Source: an uncultured Erysipelotrichaceae bacterium
GTDB lineage: Bacteria; Bacillota_I; Bacilli_A; Erysipelotrichales; Erysipelotrichaceae
DNA: 42,368 nucleotides
Direction: 5' to 3'
Assembly (NCBI GenBank): GCA_947649125.1
Contig: CANSQL010000021.1
Coordinates: forward strand, 1 to 42,368
This document shows positions 1 through 7,848 of this stretch, piece by piece. A program made the position numbers and the translations under genes. A model generated the notes under the pieces. That model searched no databases, was not told the DNA's origin, and saw nothing but the letters and a program-made list of their open reading frames with translations. Position 1 is the stretch's first letter; each line of letters opens with the position of its first letter.

Positions 1-2754
1 CAAGGAAGCATTTAATATCGTTACTAATCCACTCGCATCTACCGATATCACATCGCTAGGACTGCCTGCCTTTAGCTGATACGTTACTGTGGAACCGTTT
101 GGATTTCCTGCCGTATAAAGCTGAAAGGTTTTATTTGGTGCATATACTTCGCTGTATGCCTTATAACTGCTTCCATCTTTTGGTAGCTCATTTCCTGCAT
201 CATCTGTATAGATGAAGTTTTGTGTTCCCGCTGTGACTGTAAAGGTAAGCTCCGCTACCGCCTTTGCCTGTCCGACTCCGCCTTCCTTTTCCGCTACGAT
301 CGTTATCGTTCCGACACCGTTGATTGTCACTACTCCGCTGTTTGGATTGATCGTGATGATATTTGTGGAACCGTCCTTGATTCTATAGGTCACAGGATTA
401 TTATTGGTGCTTCCTTTGACTGTCGCATAGACACTCACATTCGTATCTGTTACCTTCACACTTTTTTGACTTATCATATTAACGGCAGCGCTTGTTTCAT
501 AAAATCTTAAATCCTCTGCACTCGCTACTCCGACATTAATTGTCACCGGGATTTGTTTGGTGCTCCATTTATCAGATACTGTTACCGTGATATGATAGCT
601 TTGTACTCCTAGATTTCCTGTTGTCTTAATGACTCCTGTATTGGGATCAACAGTGAATAAGCTCGAATCTCCGCCTGTTTCTATTCCGTATTTATAAGTA
701 ATCGTTGACGAACCACCGATATTATCTGGTGTTCCTGTCGTACCTTGAATAGTTCCGATAATTCCGTTTGTCTTTACATTGGTATCTGTTGCGGTAAAGG
801 TAGGTATGATACTATCAGATGAATTCGCATGCGGTGTTACACTTCCGTCTACTTGTTTATAAATGATAATTTCCTTTTCTGTGAAAGCTGAATTATAATT
901 ATCATCTCCACTGTTAGGATCATCATCTGCGGTTGCCTTTATCTTAACTTTACCAAATGCTCCGTTACCCTTATAAGTAATCGCTCCTGTATCAGAATCA
1001 ATATCAATCAAGTAGGTATCACCGCCGCTCACACTATAGGTTACTTTAGTTCCTGTATTAGGGTTCGCTGTCGCTGTTTCATTCCAAGCTGTTGCGGCAT
1101 CCGCTACTGATTTCTTTGTTTGATTCGGATCATCAAAAACTACCGTTAAGCTTGTCTTTTCTACTGTGAATGAGGTACATACCTTTTGTGTCGGATTTCC
1201 ATTCGTATCCACAGGATCACCATTCACATCCACTGCAGTAATGCAGAATTTATAACTTCCTGCTTTTAATCCCCCGTTCATTAAATCAGGCGCATTACTT
1301 TTAATCTTTACATTTAATGAGGTACTGCTTGAAGCTCCGCCGCTTAAACCATCGACTTCGAAGTTTTGATAAGTATCATCACCGTTTGCTTCTACCGTAT
1401 ATGTAAGCGGCATAACTCCTTGCGGGTTTACTGTTATCTTACCTACTGTTTGTCCTGCATTTACATTCTTACTGAACTCATAATCCTTGCCTGCACTTGC
1501 CCCGCTTTGCGGTTGTTTCGTATAAGTAAGTCTATGTGGCTCTACGATTTCAAGCGGCAACAGCTCGGAAATCGGAGAACTTTCTACCGATAACTGTGAT
1601 GATGAAACATATTCCTCATTAATCACCGCAAGCTTATATTTACCCACCGGAATACCGCTTAAATCTATTGAATAATCATGTGTGCCGCTTTTCGTAGCGT
1701 TTCCCAACTTGTAATATTGAATCTGAGTTCCTGCATCATTATATAAAATTGTTGAAATCCTTGTATTGACTCCTGTGTTCGCACTTACTGTTACGTCTAC
1801 ACTGCCATCTTTAACAACCTTGCTTGTGCTACGATTGTTTCTTTTAATATCCTGTAAATTAACTGTTAAAGATGATTGGATTCTTAATTTATTAGGATTC
1901 AATTCATTGTTTGCATTTAAATTGCTTGTATCTATTGTATAGCTATGCCATTTACCATCTGTATAAGAGGTATTTGCGGCAAACATAATTTCAGCAGGGC
2001 TTATAATCGCAAAAGGTCGTAAAGAATGGTCAATACCCGCACTGCCGGAGGTATTACTTGAAAAACCTATTGCGATTCTTTCGATTGGCTGAATCTTTAC
2101 AGATGGTGTATCAACATCATTCGTAGGATGTGCAAACAGTGCACGAGCCAGGTCAACTTGAAACGCATTTAAGTGTAATCCTCGATATCCGCCGTTTATC
2201 GAATCATAGGAAGATAAATAGCCGTCCAACCAATATACGACATCATTTTTAAAAGCTCGATCGTTCACCCCAAGTCCGAGCGTACCTCCATTTTTGATAT
2301 CATTGAAATGCGGTAAGAACGGCTCTTTAACCATCAAACCATTTTCCGTATTGTTCAACGAAATTCGGTTTATTTCATTTTTCAAACTGGTGGTCGGACA
2401 AAATATTGAAGCGATACCATCATTCGTTTGCATGTTCAAACAATAATTATCTCTTTCTTCCAACGGAATCGGAGTAGCCAATTTAGATGGTATACTGGGA
2501 TCGTAATTACTGATTTCCTTAATTGACATACTGCTCATCAACACATAATTTCCGTTATTATTGTTATTACCGATATCCCATACAACTTCTTTATTGTTAT
2601 ACTTTCCTAAAACAATCTTTGAACCTTTTGGCAATTGAAAGACAGGAGCAGATTGTGCATTTAAAGTAGTCAGCATATTACTGTTTGTATAAATATAAGC
2701 TACAGCAAATACAACCAATGTCGCCGTTAGTGCTGTAATCATTTTCCTAAACAT
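1..2754 (-). CDS. Large exported cadherin-like repeat surface protein, 3' end outside window
   Basis: An open frame of 918 codons runs from an ATG at 2754 off the left edge without a stop. The start has a good ribosome binding site (AGGAAAGG, spacing about 9). Residues 1-25 form a signal peptide or membrane anchor (MFRKMITALTATLVVFAVAY). Residues about 30-270 are a globular N-terminal domain I do not recognise. From about residue 430 the protein is built of Ig/cadherin-like beta units; four contain the same edge motif, (I/V)(D/N)xx(T/S)G(V/A)(I/V), near residues 583, 705, 803 and 905, roughly 100-120 residues apart. Such proteins are typically cell-wall adhesins; the C-terminal anchor would lie outside the window. 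The sigma factor gene just upstream, same strand, is a plausible regulator (inference). Surface location is likely, the ligand unknown. Confidence 0.85.
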   Translation of the reverse strand, partial: MFRKMITALTATLVVFAVAYIYTNSNMLTTLNAQSAPVFQLPKGSKIVLGKYNNKEVVWDIGNNNNNGNYVLMSSMSIKEISNYDPSIPSKLATPIPLEERDNYCLNMQTNDGIASIFCPTTSLKNEINRISLNNTENGLMVKEPFLPHFNDIKNGGTLGLGVNDRAFKNDVVYWLDGYLSSYDSINGGYRGLHLNAFQVDLARALFAHPTNDVDTPSVKIQPIERIAIGFSSNTSGSAGIDHSLRPFAIISPAEIMFAANTSYTDGKWHSYTIDTSNLNANNELNPNKLRIQSSLTVNLQDIKRNNRSTSKVVKDGSVDVTVSANTGVNTRISTILYNDAGTQIQYYKLGNATKSGTHDYSIDLSGIPVGKYKLAVINEEYVSSSQLSVESSPISELLPLEIVEPHRLTYTKQPQSGASAGKDYEFSKNVNAGQTVGKITVNPQGVMPLTYTVEANGDDTYQNFEVDGLSGGASSSTSLNVKIKSNAPDLMNGGLKAGSYKFCITAVDVNGDPVDTNGNPTQKVCTSFTVEKTSLTVVFDDPNQTKKSVADAATAWNETATANPNTGTKVTYSVSGGDTYLIDIDSDTGAITYKGNGAFGKVKIKATADDDPNSGDDNYNSAFTEKEIIIYKQVDGSVTPHANSSDSIIPTFTATDTNVKTNGIIGTIQGTTGTPDNIGGSSTITYKYGIETGGDSSLFTVDPNTGVIKTTGNLGVQSYHITVTVSDKWSTKQIPVTINVGVASAEDLRFYETSAAVNMISQKSVKVTDTNVSVYATVKGSTNNNPVTYRIKDGSTNIITINPNSGVVTINGVGTITIVAEKEGGVGQAKAVAELTFTVTAGTQNFIYTDDAGNELPKDGSSYKAYSEVYAPNKTFQLYTAGNPNGSTVTYQLKAGSPSDVISVDASGLVTILNASL

Positions 2755-2991
2755 ACGAATCTTTCCTTTCCTTCGATAAATCAAAATTACGTATTTTAAT
2801 ACACCGATGATATTAAAAGCCTACTTCATAAGCATAAAACAGAAATAAACTTTTAATAGAACGATTTTGATTCATTCAATCAAATAAACAAAAGCATACT
2901 ACAAAAAAGTGCTTTAAATACACTTGCCCCATTGTATATTCACTGTAAGACACATAAAAATCATATTGCGTTCACTTAAAATCAAAAAAAA

Positions 2992-4032
2992 TTAAAAATT
3001 TTTTAAACGCTGTTCATAGCTGTCTGTCCAACCGCTTGTTTTCAGCACATGATAAAAACTTCCGTCACACTCTTTTAACGCTTCATATAACGGCTTCATC
3101 TCTATAATCAAGCGATCGCTGATCACCTGTAAAGCTTTATCATCATACGCATAATTTCTAAGTAAATAATACGCATCCTGTTCATTATTGATTGCATAAG
3201 TATCGATCAAAACAGTAGGAAAAGCTGTTTGTTTTGCATTATTCGGCTTTTGATATTCATGATAGATCCCTAATGCACTGAGGGTAACAACACAGCTGCA
3301 TGCCCCGATTGCATAATTCATTGTCGTTTTGCTCATAAGGTTACCGAGCTTATCCGATAAAGAAGGCTGAATCAATACAAGCCCCTTTGTCCAAGCTGCC
3401 TGTTCCTTTAAAAAATACATTGTAAAAAGCATCGGTAAGCTTGAAAAGTAAAAATTCAGCTTTACCTGTTCCCGCTGTTCATATTCCTCAATTTTTAAAC
3501 GCAATGCCTTTCTTGCGGCAAAGGCACGGCTTTTTACCGTACCGATCGGAATATTCAATAGGTCGGCTGTCTCCTCCTGCGAGCATTCCTGATAATACAA
3601 ATACTTGATGATATCCTGATGCTCCTTGCTTAAGGATTGTATTAACTCCGTTAAAACCGCTTGATCGCTGTTAAAGCGTGCATTGGCTTCACTGAGATAT
3701 TCTCGTCTGTTTTCGGTAACCGAATTAAAATACTTCACGTATTCATCGTCATATAAATCACTCTTATTATCACGAAACAGATTTTTACATTTATTCACAC
3801 AAATACGATTGATCCATAACGGAAAATAATGCGGCTTTTCCAAATGATGAATCGATTTGCGTACTTGAAGAAAGGTAAGCTGGGCAATGTCCTGTGCATC
3901 TGCATCATTACGACAAAGCTTCATCGCAGCCTTATAAACGCTCGGATAGTATTCCTTAAACAATTCCTCAAAGGCTTCCTCATCATGTGCTATCGTTTGT
4001 TTCACTAAATAGGTTAAGCGATCATTGTCCAT
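2992..4032 (-). CDS. ECF-type RNA polymerase sigma factor with C-terminal membrane segment
   Basis: The protein has 346 residues from the ATG at 4032, chosen because AAAGGGG lies 7 nt upstream; a longer frame starting at a TTG at 4056 has no binding site. Region 2 covers about residues 15-90 (motif DAQDIAQLTFLQVRKS at 45-60). Region 4 covers about 130-180, with a helix-turn-helix at 151-177 (SQEETADLLNIPIGTVKSRA). Typical ECF sigma factors end near residue 180. Here about 165 residues follow, including a hydrophobic stretch at about 239-256 that should cross the membrane, and an approximately 90-residue tail that would then be extracytoplasmic. No separate anti-sigma gene is adjacent. The giant surface protein gene lies 237 bp downstream on the same strand and is a candidate target. 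The sigma fold is certain; tethering or self-inhibition is inferred. Confidence 0.88.
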   Translation of the reverse strand: MDNDRLTYLVKQTIAHDEEAFEELFKEYYPSVYKAAMKLCRNDADAQDIAQLTFLQVRKSIHHLEKPHYFPLWINRICVNKCKNLFRDNKSDLYDDEYVKYFNSVTENRREYLSEANARFNSDQAVLTELIQSLSKEHQDIIKYLYYQECSQEETADLLNIPIGTVKSRAFAARKALRLKIEEYEQREQVKLNFYFSSLPMLFTMYFLKEQAAWTKGLVLIQPSLSDKLGNLMSKTTMNYAIGACSCVVTLSALGIYHEYQKPNNAKQTAFPTVLIDTYAINNEQDAYYLLRNYAYDDKALQVISDRLIIEMKPLYEALKECDGSFYHVLKTSGWTDSYEQRLKNF

Positions 4033-4156
4033 AATCATGCCCCTTTCTTTATTCAATCATATGTGACATCAGCAGAAAAGTCAATATATAAATTATGTAA
4101 AAATACAATTATATTACAAAATTCAGTCTTTGGTAGTGCAAACAGAGTAAAAACGT

Positions 4157-4191
4157 GATATAGCTTACGGGTATTTCCGATTATTAAACTG
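4157..4191. repeat. 35-nt direct repeat, copy 1
   Basis: This stretch and 4695-4729 match at 32 of 35 positions, both beginning GATATAGCTT and both containing GGTATTTCCGATTATTAA. The copies flank the small antitoxin-like gene at 4345-4548 and have the same orientation, 538 bp apart. They may be traces of a small mobile insertion or a duplicated regulatory site. Confidence 0.8.
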
Positions 4192-4344
4192 GTGTAACCG
4201 TATGATCCTACTAAATAGTTTTTTGTTTCTGATAATTTCAACTGATATCTGATTGAAAAAAGCTTTCTTTTTGTTTAAACTATAAATTGTATTAAATAGT
4301 CTGTGTCAAGCAAATTATTCACAATAAACGAAAGGAGCATAATA

Positions 4345-4548
4345 ATGAAAATCAATAAAACCGAGAATAAGCAATCCACTGTTAAAGCAGCTGGATTTGC
4401 AGAGATATCAATCGATAAAGGAAATGCGGCGATTACAGCAATCGCAAAGAAGCATTCATCACTTGCGAAACGCTTTGCGAATTTTGAAGGCGAATCAAAA
4501 CAAGAAGAATTTTGGAGCGACAGCCCGGTCGGAAAAGAAAATTTATGA
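4345..4548 (+). CDS. Small orphan protein with MazE-antitoxin-like C-terminal tail
   Basis: The protein has 67 residues. The ATG at 4345 is chosen because AAAGGAG lies 7 nt upstream; a longer frame from 4303 has no binding site. The C-terminal part (FANFEGESKQEEFWSDSPVG, about residues 44-63) has the spacing of the toxin-wrapping tail of many MazE/AbrB-type antitoxins (FxNYxGxYxxxExDxGxPVGKE). The first 40 residues do not look like an intact AbrB DNA-binding swapped hairpin. No mazF-like toxin gene follows: the frame ends in a hairpin and the next gene is a DUF234 ATPase about 300 bp away. The gene sits between two 35-nt direct repeats. It could be a solitary or decaying antitoxin, or an unrelated small protein. 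The gene is probable; the function is not established. Confidence 0.6.
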   Translation: MKINKTENKQSTVKAAGFAEISIDKGNAAITAIAKKHSSLAKRFANFEGESKQEEFWSDSPVGKENL

Positions 4549-4553
4549 GAACG

Positions 4554-4606
4554 AAAAGCTTACATGAGTTATTCTTTATGTGATTTCATACTCTATGTAA
4601 GCTTTT
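4554..4606. terminator. Long hairpin, likely bidirectional terminator
   Basis: Arms AAAAGCTTACAT (4554-4565) and ATGTAAGCTTTT (4595-4606) are perfectly complementary, and pairing continues inward through GAGT/ACTC with one bulged A. A-rich and T-rich outer ends make it a possible terminator in both directions. It starts 6 nt after the stop codon of the preceding small gene. Confidence 0.6.
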
Positions 4607-4694
4607 ACTCAAAACAATAAGACAAGCGTTTTAATTAATAATTCTATGATGAAAAAAATGTATACTCATATGTATACTGCTCGTAATCATATAA

Positions 4695-4729
4695 GATATA
4701 GCTTCCAGGTATTTCCGATTATTAAGCTG
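4695..4729. repeat. 35-nt direct repeat, copy 2
   Basis: This is the second copy of the repeat at 4157-4191, with three mismatches in 35. It lies between the hairpin behind the antitoxin-like gene and the promoter of the ATPase gene. Confidence 0.8.
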
Positions 4730-4782
4730 TATCCGATAATATCAAGCATATGAATCTCTGCATTTTAACGAATTACAGGCCG

Positions 4783-4828
4783 TTGACTATTTGTATATTT
4801 TAGAGTATAATACTCGTGAGTATACAAA
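4783..4828 (+). promoter_or_regulatory. Sigma-A promoter with overlapping inverted-repeat operator for the ATPase gene
   Basis: TTGACT at 4783-4788 and TATAAT at 4806-4811 are separated by exactly 17 nt. Three alternating half-sites overlap the -10 and likely start point: GAGTAT (4803-4808), ATACTC (4810-4815) and GAGTAT (4818-4823). An outer pair of arms, TTTGTATA (4790-4797) and TATACAAA (4821-4828), encloses them. A related element, GTATACTC, occurs upstream at 4660-4667. This arrangement suggests tight repression by a dimeric regulator not identified here. Confidence 0.75.
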
Positions 4829-4844
4829 TTAGGAGTGATGAAAT

Positions 4845-6233
4845 ATGCTTGGAAGAACAAGTGAATTAGCCTATTTGAATGAATTATATGAAAGTGATAA
4901 GTTTGAGTTTTTAGTTATGTACGGCAGAAGACGCGTCGGTAAAACAACACTGCTTCAAGAGTTTTCTAAGCACAGCAATACAATATTTTTTCCTGCTCGT
5001 GAAAAAAACGATTCATTGAATTTAGCGGATTTTTCCAAATCGGTACAGCTGCATTACAATCAATCATTTATAGCTCCGTTTCCCTCTTGGGAAGCAGTCT
5101 TTGACTATATCGGTGACAATACAATAGAGCGAACCGCTATCATAATTGATGAATTCCCGTATATCATTGAAGAAAATCCTTCAGTAAAATCAATCTTACA
5201 GCATGCGATCGACCACAGCTTCAAGCATAAGAATATTTTTTTGATTCTTTGCGGATCATCAATCAGTATGATGGAAAATGAAGTCAAGGGAAGAAAAAGT
5301 CCTTTGCATAATCGTCAAAGTGCTACTTTAGAAATAAAGCCCTTTGATTATTTAGAAGCAAGCGAATTCTTTTTAAATTACAGTAATCAAGATAAGCTGA
5401 TTGCTTATGGGATACTGGGAGGAATTCCGAGATATTTGGAAGCATTCGATCCCGGTCGATCAATTCAAGAGAATATCGCCGCAAGGATTATTCGCAACGG
5501 CGCCTATTTATATGAAGAACCTGAAAATCTATTAAAAGCCGAGCTTCGTGAAACAAACATCTATAATTCTATCCTGTCGGCAATCGCATCGGGAAAAAAC
5601 AGGATTGTCGACATTGCCGATTTTATTCATGAGGATCGAACAAAGGTATCAAAGTATTTGGCTACCCTGCAGACACTTAGATTGATTGAAAAACGGGTTC
5701 CATGCGGAGAAAACGAAAAATCAAAGAAATCGATTTATATCATAAAAGATAACTTTTTAAAGTTTTGGTTTCGATATGAATTTACAAACAATGCGTATTA
5801 TGCCATGCTTGGGGCAAATGAAGCCGCAAAGGAAATTATGGCAGATATTTCCAATTTGATGGGAGATGCATTGGAAGGCATCTGTAAGGAATATTTAATC
5901 AGACAGGCAAAAAAGCGCCGATTGCCGTTTATTCCCTATTCAATCGGTAAATGGTGGGGTACAAATCCGATATTAAAAGCACAGGATGATGTCGGTGTTT
6001 TAGCGCTTGATAAAAGTCAAAGTCAAGCAATCTTTATGGAGTGTAAGTTTACCGGTACTCCTATGCCTTTAAAAGAATATGAGGATTTAATAAATGCGAC
6101 AAAAGCATTTCCGAAAATCAAAAAGAAATATTTATATTTTGTGAGTAAATCAGGTTATACGGAGCCGGTAAAAAGACAAGCGCAAATTGATCAAGCAATA
6201 CTTTTAGAAATCGATGATTTATTTACGGAATAA
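4845..6233 (+). CDS. AAA-type ATPase, archaeal-ATPase/DUF234 family
   Basis: The protein has 462 residues; the start follows AGGAGTG with 7 nt spacing. The N-terminal half is a P-loop ATPase of the archaeal ATPase type, with Walker A GRRRVGKTT at 27-35, Walker B AIIIDEFP at 98-105, and a sensor-like LILCGSS at 133-139. A winged-helix segment follows at about 240-290 (DIADFIHEDRTKVSKYLATL). The C-terminal DUF234 region (about 305-462) has D381/D382 and E399-x-K401, the layout of a PD-(D/E)xK nuclease core. Family members are widespread in bacteria and archaea with poorly known roles, often thought to be defence- or mobile-element-associated. The gene stands alone behind its own strong regulated promoter and is convergent with rarA. 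Confidence 0.9.
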   Translation: MLGRTSELAYLNELYESDKFEFLVMYGRRRVGKTTLLQEFSKHSNTIFFPAREKNDSLNLADFSKSVQLHYNQSFIAPFPSWEAVFDYIGDNTIERTAIIIDEFPYIIEENPSVKSILQHAIDHSFKHKNIFLILCGSSISMMENEVKGRKSPLHNRQSATLEIKPFDYLEASEFFLNYSNQDKLIAYGILGGIPRYLEAFDPGRSIQENIAARIIRNGAYLYEEPENLLKAELRETNIYNSILSAIASGKNRIVDIADFIHEDRTKVSKYLATLQTLRLIEKRVPCGENEKSKKSIYIIKDNFLKFWFRYEFTNNAYYAMLGANEAAKEIMADISNLMGDALEGICKEYLIRQAKKRRLPFIPYSIGKWWGTNPILKAQDDVGVLALDKSQSQAIFMECKFTGTPMPLKEYEDLINATKAFPKIKKKYLYFVSKSGYTEPVKRQAQIDQAILLEIDDLFTE

Positions 6234-6252
6234 AAAACAGGTAATGATTTAT

Positions 6253-6302
6253 ATGGTATTTTTACCATCAGCAGCAGTTATTAAGTATTTCTAATAACTG
6301 CT
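6253..6302. terminator. Tandem hairpins between convergent genes
   Basis: Two hairpins lie after the ATPase stop. The first has arms ATGGTA (6253-6258) and TACCAT (6263-6268) around TTTT. The second has an 11-bp perfect stem, AGCAGTTATTA (6273-6283) and TAATAACTGCT (6292-6302), around an 8-nt loop. Neither is followed by a strong T-run, so termination activity is moderate at best. The downstream neighbour rarA converges on this spot. Confidence 0.5.
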
Positions 6303-6435
6303 TTCCATCATTAAAAATGCTATTCAAATGCTAATTGATAGCTGATACAGAAACATCATATAAAACCACCATCATTTCTTGAGAAAGCCATATGTTTTCA
6401 TTTTATAACCGATAATTTATCGTTCATTAGCATAT

Positions 6436-7752
6436 CTAGCCATGCTTCTTTTTCCACGCATCGATCTGCTTCATACGCTCCTTTACCCTTGCCTCACTGC
6501 CCATATCGGTAGGCTGATAATATACTCTGCCCTGCATGGATTTTGGCAGGCATACCATCGTTGTAAGCTTATCCTCGCTTTCATGTGCATACTCATAGCC
6601 CTTCCCGTAATCAAGCTGCTTCATTAAACCGGTAACGGCATTGCGAAGCTGTAACGGAACCGGCTCTGCTATTTCACTTAACGCATCCTGCTTGGCCTTT
6701 TCATAAGCCAAATAAAGGGCATTGGACTTCGGTGCCAAAGACAAATACGTAACCGCATGCGTCAGATGGACACTGCACTCCGGCATTCCGATATCATGAC
6801 ATGCATCAAATACAGCCGTTGTGATTTCAACAGCACGAGAATCCGCCATACCGATATCCTCAGAGGCGAAGCGAATCAAGCGCCTTGCGACATACAACGG
6901 GTCCTCTCCCGCCTCTAACATGCGGGCAAGCCAATAAATTGCCGCCTGTACATCACTGTTGCGCATTGATTTATGCAGCGCACTGATTAAATTATAATGC
7001 TCCTCTCCCTTTTTATCATACAAAAGGGATTTTTTTGAGATGCACTGTTCAATGATTTCCTTATTAACTATAATACTTCCGTCCTGAATCGCACCGTTTA
7101 AAATCACCATTTCCAGCGTATTCAAGGCCGTTCTTGCATCACCGTTCGCAAAGCCGGCAATCATATGAAGCGCTTCCTCATCGATCGTTATATCGACATT
7201 GGCAAACCCTTGCGGAGCATTCAGCGCATGCTTCAGCAAATCAGCGACTTCTGCTTCACTGAGCGCATGTAACACAAATACCTTGCATCTTGACAACAAC
7301 GCACTGTTGATTTCAAACGAGGGATTTTCCGTTGTAGCACCGATCAGCACAATGCTTCCCTTTTCCACATACGGCAAAAAAGCATCCTGCTGCGCCTTGT
7401 TGAAGCGATGAATCTCATCGACGAATAAAATTGTTCGCTCCCCCATTCGCCGCGCACTCTCCGCTTGATTCATCACCGCTCTGATTTCCTTGATTCCGCT
7501 TGTTACGGCACTGAAATCGATAAAATTTGCCTGACTGTGCTTTGCGATGATCCGAGCGAGCGTTGTTTTTCCGACTCCCGGCGGTCCCCAAAATATCATC
7601 GAGGGCAAATGATCACTCTCAATCAGCCGTTTTAAAACCTTATCCTCACCGAGAATATGCTTTTGTCCGATATAATCCTTCAATGTATTCGGCCGCAAAC
7701 GATTTGCCAAAGGCTCATTCATTAATTCATCATCAAATAGACTTGTCTGCAT
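6436..7752 (-). CDS. rarA: Replication-associated recombination protein A (RarA/MgsA)
   Basis: The protein has 438 residues, the usual length for this clamp-loader-like AAA+ ATPase acting at stalled replication forks. The N-terminus (LANRLRPNTLKDYIGQKHIL) is the family signature. Walker A is GPPGVGKT at 56-63, Walker B lies in FVDEIHRFNK at about 109-118, and sensor 1 in GATTENPSFEIN. The C-terminal half (LARMLEAGEDPLYVARRLIR and on) is the tetramerisation domain. GAGGG lies about 7 nt before the start at 7752. The gene is divergent from the TIM-barrel gene, with about 95 bp between starts. Confidence 0.96.
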   Translation of the reverse strand: MQTSLFDDELMNEPLANRLRPNTLKDYIGQKHILGEDKVLKRLIESDHLPSMIFWGPPGVGKTTLARIIAKHSQANFIDFSAVTSGIKEIRAVMNQAESARRMGERTILFVDEIHRFNKAQQDAFLPYVEKGSIVLIGATTENPSFEINSALLSRCKVFVLHALSEAEVADLLKHALNAPQGFANVDITIDEEALHMIAGFANGDARTALNTLEMVILNGAIQDGSIIVNKEIIEQCISKKSLLYDKKGEEHYNLISALHKSMRNSDVQAAIYWLARMLEAGEDPLYVARRLIRFASEDIGMADSRAVEITTAVFDACHDIGMPECSVHLTHAVTYLSLAPKSNALYLAYEKAKQDALSEIAEPVPLQLRNAVTGLMKQLDYGKGYEYAHESEDKLTTMVCLPKSMQGRVYYQPTDMGSEARVKERMKQIDAWKKKHG

Positions 7753-7848
7753 GATAATCCCTCACAATCACTTTTATTATAGCATTTTTTATGGTAAAAT
7801 TATGAAAAATCGTACTATACGTTAGGGAAAGAGGAAAAGGAGAATTTT

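Noticed and set aside
220-510. 96-codon plus-strand frame at the left edge
   Set aside because: It is a shadow of the large minus-strand surface protein gene, which is open across the whole interval.
4053-4241. 62-codon minus-strand frame upstream of the sigma factor
   Set aside because: It has no clear ribosome binding site and its sequence runs through the 35-nt repeat; composition does not look coding.
4157-4729. Repeats as a CRISPR array
   Set aside because: Only two copies, 538 bp apart, with a gene between them; no spacers and no cas genes.
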